DNA of 28,073 nucleotides from Zwartia sp. (GTDB lineage Bacteria > Pseudomonadota > Gammaproteobacteria > Burkholderiales > Burkholderiaceae_B). The stretch is from NCBI GenBank assembly GCA_030653405.1, contig JAURZO010000040.1, forward strand, positions 1 to 28,073. Direction: 5' to 3'. A model generated the notes under the pieces. The model saw only the letters and a list, made by a program, of their open reading frames with translations, searched no databases and was not told the origin of the DNA. Shown here piece by piece: positions 23,772 to 28,073 of this stretch. The first letter of the stretch is position 1, and every line of letters starts with the position of its first letter. The position numbers and the translations under genes were made by a program.

Positions 23772-24966
23772 AGACGACGCCTTGCTCTTGGAACTTGGCG
23801 ATCTCTTCTGCGGAATAGCCAACTTCAGACAATACCTCTTGTGTATGTTCTCCCCACTGCGGTGCGGTGGTGACGACATCGGCAGGTGTGCGACTCAAGA
23901 CAGCAGGTTGCGTGATGAACCCTTTATCTTTGCCCGCCTTGTCTTTGACCATTTTTGAAATATTGGCTTGCTTGACGTGTTTGTCCTCGAACATCTGAGG
24001 CACGTTATATACCGGGCCTGCAGGCACGCCTGCATTGTTTAGGGCTTCCACCCAGTACTCAACCGTGTTGGTGCGAAACACTTCGTTCAAAATCTGATTG
24101 CAACGGACACGATTGACCGTCCGTGTTTTTTCATTCGAAAAATCAGGATCGGCGATCCATTCAGGATGCTTCATGAGCTCGCACAAACGTACCCAGTTCC
24201 CCTGACCCGACGCGCCGAGGTTAAAGACGCCGTCACTGGCTTCGAATAAGCCCATCGGCGTGGAGGTCGGGTGATCGTTGCCCGCTTGACCTGCAACATC
24301 GCCCTCGTTGAGGTAGCGTGCAGCCTGAAAGTCCATCATGGCGATTTGTGCGTGCAAGAGCGAAGCATGTACCCACTGACCCTTGCCAGAGCGCTCTCGT
24401 TCCAGCAGCGCGGTCAGGATGCCAATGCCGGCGTAGAGGCCTGCACTCATGTCGGCCACCGCCAAGCCCGCACGCACGGGGCCTTGCCCAGGAATGCCTG
24501 TGACAGACATCAGGCCACCCATGCCTTGCATGATCTGGTCAAAGCCTGGACGACCCGCGTACGGCCCCTCTTGACCAAAGCCAGAGATACTCGCCAGAAT
24601 GATACGTGGATTGACCTTGGCGAGTGACTCGTAATCAATGCCGAGCTTCTTTTTGATGTCAGGACGCCAGTTTTCAACAACCACGTCGGCCGTCTTGACC
24701 AAACGCATCATGATTTCGAGTGCGCCTGGTTTTTTTAAGTTGAGCGTCATCGCCCGCTTGTTGCGGTTCAGGTTCTGAAAGTCGCCGCCTTCGCGATTGC
24801 CAGCGAACATCCCCTCGTTTGGATCAACGCCTTTTGGGGGCTCGATACGGATAACGTCGGCGCCGAAGTCCGCAAGTAAACGCACACAGTTTGGACCTGC
24901 GCGCACGCGCGACATGTCGAGAACACGTAGATTGGATAGTGCCGATGAAGCCTGGATTTTGGACAT
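23770..24966 (-). CDS. CaiB/BaiF family (class III) CoA-transferase, second copy
   Basis: Second class III CoA-transferase of the window (398 aa from ATG 24966). It has LRVLDMSRVRAGPNCVRLLADFGADVI (in part, residues 13-39), the RNKRAMTLNLKKPG block, SGFGQEGPYAGRPGFDQIMQ and the likely catalytic Asp172 in LAVADMSAGLYAGIG, then GKGQWVHASL. It differs clearly in sequence from the copy at 17008, so this is not a recent duplication. A TTG at 24990 would add eight residues. It converges on the FAH gene and is divergent from the crotonase-family gene. A TTGCAA-N17-TATAAA promoter lies upstream. Substrate unknown; formyl- or succinyl-CoA-type donors are both possible. Confidence 0.9.
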   Translation of the reverse strand: MSKIQASSALSNLRVLDMSRVRAGPNCVRLLADFGADVIRIEPPKGVDPNEGMFAGNREGGDFQNLNRNKRAMTLNLKKPGALEIMMRLVKTADVVVENWRPDIKKKLGIDYESLAKVNPRIILASISGFGQEGPYAGRPGFDQIMQGMGGLMSVTGIPGQGPVRAGLAVADMSAGLYAGIGILTALLERERSGKGQWVHASLLHAQIAMMDFQAARYLNEGDVAGQAGNDHPTSTPMGLFEASDGVFNLGASGQGNWVRLCELMKHPEWIADPDFSNEKTRTVNRVRCNQILNEVFRTNTVEYWVEALNNAGVPAGPVYNVPQMFEDKHVKQANISKMVKDKAGKDKGFITQPAVLSRTPADVVTTAPQWGEHTQEVLSEVGYSAEEIAKFQEQGVV

Positions 24967-25049
24967 GATTTCAGAAATGTGTTGATTCAAAGAAACAGCC
25001 GGACCGTACGTTGTGAGAGTTCGAATCGACGACCCGGAGGACTGTATGT

Positions 25050-25078
25050 TTTATATGTTGCTTTGAGAATTATTGCAA
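25050..25078 (-). promoter_or_regulatory. Putative sigma-70 promoter of the second CoA-transferase
   Basis: On the minus strand TTGCAA (25078-25073) is followed after exactly 17 bases by TATAAA (25055-25050), a 4/6 and 5/6 match to consensus. Transcription would begin near 25043. It overlaps, on the opposite strand, a weaker TTGCTT-N17-GATACT pair at 25058-25086 that could serve the crotonase gene. Confidence 0.55.
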
Positions 25079-25086
25079 GAGATACT
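25058..25086 (+). promoter_or_regulatory. Weak putative promoter of the crotonase-family gene
   Basis: TTGCTT (25058-25063), 17 bases, GATACT (25081-25086). The match to consensus is partial (3/6 and 4/6). Position and spacing are suitable, giving a leader of about 40 bases before the ATG at 25132. Confidence 0.35.
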
Positions 25087-25131
25087 AGAGGGCGAATAAA
25101 CAACTGAAGCAAACAACTAAAAAGGATTTTC

Positions 25132-25914
25132 ATGGCTGAGTTATTGATCACAAAGAAAGCGGCTGTAGGCACCATCACAATTTCCAATCCTAATAAGATG
25201 AACGCCATGTCAGTCCAGATGTGGATGGACTTGCCTAAAGCCATCCGTGCTTTTGATGCTGACCCCGAGGTGCGCGTGATTGTGATCACCGGCCAGGGCG
25301 AAAAGGCGTTTGTGTCCGGCGCGGATATTTCCCAGTTCGACACCTTGCGTAGCTCCCCTCAGACGCAACAAGATTACGAGGATGCGGTGGCCGACTCCAT
25401 GATCGCTCCCCTGGAGTGCTCCAAGCCTATCATCGCGAAAATTCGCGGCTTTTGCTTTGGCGGAGGTTTAGGTCTGGCCGCAGCCTGCGATATTCGTATT
25501 TGTTCAGAGGACTCGACGTTCAGAATGCCAGCAGCGCGTCTTGGCTTGGGCTATGGTCATACTGGGATCAAGCGTTTCACGGACGTGATTGGTCTGGCGA
25601 ACGCGACCGACATTTTTGTGACGGCCCGTCGTTTTGATGCGCCCGATGCCTTACGGATGGGTTTTGTTTCGCGCGTGTGCGCGGCCTCTGAGATTGATGC
25701 AGTGGTTGATCAATACACGCAGGCGATTTCAGAAAACGCACCTTTGACTGTTGCCGCTAGTAAATTCATTGTCAGGCAGGTATGCGCGCATCCGGATGAG
25801 CAGGATTTAGAGCGTGCCGTTGAGATGGTGAAAACGTGCTTTGCGAGTGAGGATTTCAAAGAAGGTCGTGCCGCGTTTATGGAGAAACGCCCCGCACAAT
25901 TCAAGGGCCGTTAA
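25132..25914 (+). CDS. Enoyl-CoA hydratase/isomerase (crotonase) family protein
   Basis: Crotonase-fold CoA-ester enzyme of 260 residues. The oxyanion-hole segments are present: AFVSGADISQF (Gly63-Ala64-Asp65) and IRGFCFGGGLGLAAACDIRI near 104-123. The two catalytic glutamates of classical enoyl-CoA hydratase are not conserved: the PEINLG position reads PAARLG (Ala134), and the second Glu position holds Asp160 in ANATDIF. Hydratase activity is therefore uncertain; isomerase, hydrolase or another crotonase chemistry is equally possible. AAAAGGA precedes the ATG. It is divergent from the CoA-transferase at 24966, and the pair may act on the same CoA ester. Confidence 0.9.
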   Translation: MAELLITKKAAVGTITISNPNKMNAMSVQMWMDLPKAIRAFDADPEVRVIVITGQGEKAFVSGADISQFDTLRSSPQTQQDYEDAVADSMIAPLECSKPIIAKIRGFCFGGGLGLAAACDIRICSEDSTFRMPAARLGLGYGHTGIKRFTDVIGLANATDIFVTARRFDAPDALRMGFVSRVCAASEIDAVVDQYTQAISENAPLTVAASKFIVRQVCAHPDEQDLERAVEMVKTCFASEDFKEGRAAFMEKRPAQFKGR

Positions 25915-25921
25915 GGCGAAC

Positions 25922-25973
25922 GCGGTGTTCACGTGTGTGCGAGCACCGCAGCCTCAGTCACTTTGACTGAGGC
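25922..25973. terminator. Tandem hairpins between convergent genes, possible terminator
   Basis: First hairpin: GCGGTGTTC (25922-25930) with GAGCACCGC (25941-25949), one wobble pair. Second: a perfect 10-bp stem GCCTCAGTCA/TGACTGAGGC (25951-25973) with a 3-base loop. Both lie in the 64-base gap between the convergent crotonase and bicupin genes. T-tracts are short on both strands, so strength and direction are uncertain. Confidence 0.5.
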
Positions 25974-25978
25974 AACTT

Positions 25979-26767
25979 TCAAGCGTTTTCTCTTTTTGGA
26001 AACTGCATGCACAAGATCGCCACACCCTCTTTGCCTGCGCTGATAGTCGGTGCTGGCTCATTGGGTGCGACAAAGATCAACGAGCGCTCTGTTGCTTGTT
26101 GTTGATTGATCTGGCACTGGCCTCTGAGGACCAGCCAGTACTGACCGCGCCCCGAGGCGGGAGCGGGACCCGTGATCGCAGCGATACCGCTTGTTTGAAA
26201 CAGTGTGCTCATCAAGCCGTCTTCTTCTGCAGGGACGACTGTCTGCGCGAGCACACCTTCTATATGGCTCGGGCCATCCGCGTCACCAATCAGTGCGGGA
26301 ATCGCGCCTAAGCCGTGGCGATACGATTTGGTACGTCCCTTTAGCGCCTCGCGATGTTCGGGCATCCAGCGTGCGCCAGGATCCCAGCCGTTACGCAAGG
26401 TGTAGTACTCGACGCCAGTGCTGTCGGCATGAATCGGTGCGTAGGGCGTGAACGCCATGGCGTAGTGAACAGTCAATCCCTCGATGGGCTTGATCCCGAA
26501 CTTGCCTTCGCCAGAAATAAATACCTGAAACTGATCGGCCTGATGATAATGGCCAGGGATCATGCTGTTGGCGCCTTGCTCGACCAAAAAGGCGATTGGT
26601 TCAAGCGGAGGTGGAAAGGACTCAGGGGTACGACTCGGCAATCCCTTGGCGCGACGCTCAACGGAGTTGATGCCCACATAGGATGAGATCCACGTGTCCG
26701 TGCCATTAGGCAAACGGTAGTGATGGCGCTCGTTGCGCGCCTGCTCGTGCGTGACAACAGAAGTCAT
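25979..26767 (-). CDS. Cupin-fold protein, probably two cupin domains
   Basis: A 262-residue protein with two cupin-like halves. The first holds the metal-type motif SMIPGHYHQADQFQVFISGEGKFG (shown here only as GHYHQADQFQVF) and a later YAPIHADS. The second, from about residue 190, ends in SGRGQYWLVLRGQCQIN and LIFVAPNEP and seems to lack a His cluster, so it is probably structural. A role as dioxygenase, isomerase or binding protein cannot be decided. I start at ATG 26767 after GGAGATAG. The longer frame from TTG 26821 would overlap a promoter. No operon partner is certain; the thioesterase lies upstream, 121 bases away. Confidence 0.72.
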   Translation of the reverse strand: MTSVVTHEQARNERHHYRLPNGTDTWISSYVGINSVERRAKGLPSRTPESFPPPLEPIAFLVEQGANSMIPGHYHQADQFQVFISGEGKFGIKPIEGLTVHYAMAFTPYAPIHADSTGVEYYTLRNGWDPGARWMPEHREALKGRTKSYRHGLGAIPALIGDADGPSHIEGVLAQTVVPAEEDGLMSTLFQTSGIAAITGPAPASGRGQYWLVLRGQCQINQQQATERSLIFVAPNEPAPTISAGKEGVAILCMQFPKRENA

Positions 26768-26792
26768 ATCCAGTCTATCTCCAATGGGTCTT

Positions 26793-26821
26793 ATTTTATT
26801 TCGATGTGCTATTGCAATCAA
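26793..26821 (-). promoter_or_regulatory. Putative sigma-70 promoter of the cupin gene
   Basis: On the minus strand TTGATT (26821-26816), exactly 17 bases, then TAAAAT (26798-26793), matching consensus at 4/6 and 5/6. Transcription would start near 26786, about 20 bases before the ATG at 26767. This supports the short start for the cupin protein. Confidence 0.6.
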
Positions 26822-26888
26822 ACCTGTAGGAACATCTTAACTGCACTCTGACGGCTATGTCGACAATGACAGTGTCGCCACGTCAGAC

Positions 26889-27338
26889 TTAGAAAGTCTG
26901 AGCCGCAAGACGAAAGGCTTCAGGGATGTCAACAGGACGCTGCGTGGCCCGGTTCACGCATACGTGCACAAACAAACCCTGAGCGGCTGCCTCGTCCGCT
27001 TCATCGTTAAAGACGGCGACCTCATAAACGATTGAGCTGCGACCCAGTCGTCCAAGGCGTACGCCGACCTTGATGATGCCCGGTGAGGAAACTTGACGCA
27101 GATAGCGGCATTCCGAAGCCACGACGAGTGTTTGGTACTCACCCGCCAGCACCGAGCGCATCGCATGGTGCATTAAAAAGCCATCGACAGCAGTGTCAAA
27201 AAATGAATAATAGTGCGCATTGTTGACATGCCCGTACGAGTCATTGTCGGCCCAGCGCAGGGTGATTGTTTCAAAATAGCGAAAGTCGCCTTTTGAATAA
27301 GGGCCCGCGCGTTTAACTTCGGTGGAGGGTTGGCTCAT
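26889..27338 (-). CDS. Acyl-CoA thioesterase, 4HBT (hot-dog) family
   Basis: Hot-dog thioesterase of 149 residues that would hydrolyse an acyl-CoA to the free acid and CoA. The active-site loop RWADNDSYGHVNNAHYYSFF at about residues 29-48 contains the Asp of the 4HBT family (D-x-D-x-x-G-H-V-N-N). The strand blocks VVASECRYLRQVSSPG and VGVRLGRLGRSSIVYEVAVF are typical of YbgC/FadM-like members. A 7-bp hairpin with a 3-base loop (26884-26900) overlaps the stop codon, with no T-tract. It is 56 bases from the MFS gene upstream on the same strand. The substrate is unknown. Confidence 0.88.
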   Translation of the reverse strand: MSQPSTEVKRAGPYSKGDFRYFETITLRWADNDSYGHVNNAHYYSFFDTAVDGFLMHHAMRSVLAGEYQTLVVASECRYLRQVSSPGIIKVGVRLGRLGRSSIVYEVAVFNDEADEAAAQGLFVHVCVNRATQRPVDIPEAFRLAAQTF

Positions 27339-27394
27339 CGTTGTGATTCTTTATTGCGGAAGTTGTTGGGTTTTAACACTGAGTAACGGGTGGC

Positions 27395-28073
27395 TTAAGC
27401 GGGTCGATATTTGGTTGAAATCATACACAGCGCCACAAAGGCACAAAAACCCAAGGACCAAGAGAGCCAAAGTACGTTTGAGCCCCAGTCAGTGAGGGCC
27501 AGACCAAACAAAAAGGGTGCGGCGGCTTGGGCGAACTTGGAGGGCATCATGAGCCAGCCTTGTCGTTGCCCGAAGCCTTTGGTGCCAAAGATCGCCAGCG
27601 GGAGGGTGCCTCGGGAGATGATGATGATGCCGTTGCCAATGCCATGCAAAATGACAAATACCATTGCGAACGGTGCACCAAAAATCAGCAGCAGTGTTGC
27701 GCCGAGTGGGTGGGTCAATGCTGCCAGGCGGGTGCTGATCAATGGATGCCAGCGTCGCATAAAAAAGAAATCAATGAGTCTGCCAAGCACTTGCGAAGGT
27801 CCGACCAGCGAGCCGATCGTAAAAGCGAGGGCGAGGGGTACGCCCATGCCTTCGAGCATCCGCGGCATGTGAATCATCAGACCCATGCCCACAAAGGCGT
27901 TCGCGGCAAAGACAAAGGCCATTAAAAAGGCGGTGTACTGAGTGGGTGTGGGTGCCGGGACTGCCTCGACAGACGCTTGAACTGTGACGGTGGGAGGGGG
28001 CGTGACCACTGGTGCGACGCTAGCCTCAGTATTGACGCCCAGCGGGCTCGGAAGCAAGCCGTTGAGTGGCAAC
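27395..28073 (-). CDS. MFS transporter, C-terminal half (gene runs off the window)
   Basis: The last 225 or so residues of an MFS permease; the frame is open to the window edge, and the TTG at 28072 is only an apparent start. The segment begins with a Pro/Val/Thr-rich stretch of about 45 residues, which is the central loop, then shows six hydrophobic helices (YTAFLMAFVFAANAFVGMG and onwards) with LGRLIDFFFMRRWHP as the second motif A. The C-terminus is short. Substrate not inferable. It has the same strand as the thioesterase and cupin genes downstream. Confidence 0.82.
   Translation of the reverse strand, partial: LPLNGLLPSPLGVNTEASVAPVVTPPPTVTVQASVEAVPAPTPTQYTAFLMAFVFAANAFVGMGLMIHMPRMLEGMGVPLALAFTIGSLVGPSQVLGRLIDFFFMRRWHPLISTRLAALTHPLGATLLLIFGAPFAMVFVILHGIGNGIIIISRGTLPLAIFGTKGFGQRQGWLMMPSKFAQAAAPFLFGLALTDWGSNVLWLSWSLGFCAFVALCMISTKYRPA

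Noticed and set aside
26848..26900. Hairpins near the stop codon of the thioesterase gene, considered as a terminator.
   Set aside because: Stems are interrupted or short and no T-tract follows on either strand.
1..28073. tRNA, rRNA, CRISPR, riboswitch or mobile element.
   Set aside because: Reading the intergenic gaps gave no cloverleaf, regularly spaced long repeats, transposase or terminal inverted repeats; gaps are all under 300 bases.

Overview
The window looks like a chromosomal segment of a betaproteobacterium, probably Burkholderiales and possibly an Alcaligenaceae/Orrella-type lineage. This rests on the gene content (CaiB/BaiF CoA-transferases, a DUF2889 protein, a Pfk-2-like kinase, LptF, many CoA-ester enzymes) and moderate G+C judged by eye; no 16S or other marker is present. 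It holds about 30 genes, tightly packed, with no gap over 300 bases. I see no rRNA, tRNA, CRISPR array, insertion sequence or phage gene, and no gene that reads as a transcriptional regulator.

Left part (1-10,068). A 5'-truncated MltB-type lytic transglycosylase is followed by a chromate transporter split into two overlapping half-genes. Next comes an MTA phosphorylase (mtnP) on the minus strand. Divergent from mtnP runs a plus-strand set: a FAD oxidoreductase of the type fused to SelD in other bacteria, an ArsS-type radical SAM enzyme, a fusion of a TVP38/DedA-like membrane domain to a dihydrolipoamide-dehydrogenase-like oxidoreductase, two small sugar transferases of the 'rSAM/selenodomain-associated' families, and an exported DUF3047 protein. 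This is the best candidate for a poorly characterised system. ArsS is linked to arsenosugar formation, and mtnP could remove adenine from a 5'-deoxyadenosyl-arsenical intermediate. The mtnP/oxidoreductase intergenic region carries three degenerate tandem 17-bp repeats.

Middle part (10,203-15,918). On the minus strand, lptF precedes an FKBP-type prolyl isomerase with a clear terminator, and no lptG follows. A Tat-signal aldo/keto reductase and a 12-helix carrier resembling NTP/NDP exchange transporters come next, also on the minus strand. A plus-strand DUF2889 protein converges on, and overlaps, a minus-strand Pfk-2-like sugar-phosphate kinase.

Right part (16,036-28,073). A plus-strand run encodes a CitE-like lyase, a CaiB-type CoA-transferase, an acyl-CoA dehydrogenase, a MaoC-like hydratase and an MFS transporter. 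It continues, possibly as one transcript, into a histidine phosphatase, UppP and a fumarylacetoacetate-hydrolase-family protein, and ends at a strong hairpin terminator. The first five genes form a plausible route: import of a (di)carboxylic acid, CoA transfer, dehydrogenation, hydration and lyase cleavage, as in C5-dicarboxylate (mesaconate/methylsuccinate/itaconate-type) catabolism. A second CaiB gene and a divergent crotonase-family gene share a compact promoter region. A bicupin protein, a 4HBT thioesterase and the C-terminal half of an MFS transporter, all on the minus strand, close the window.
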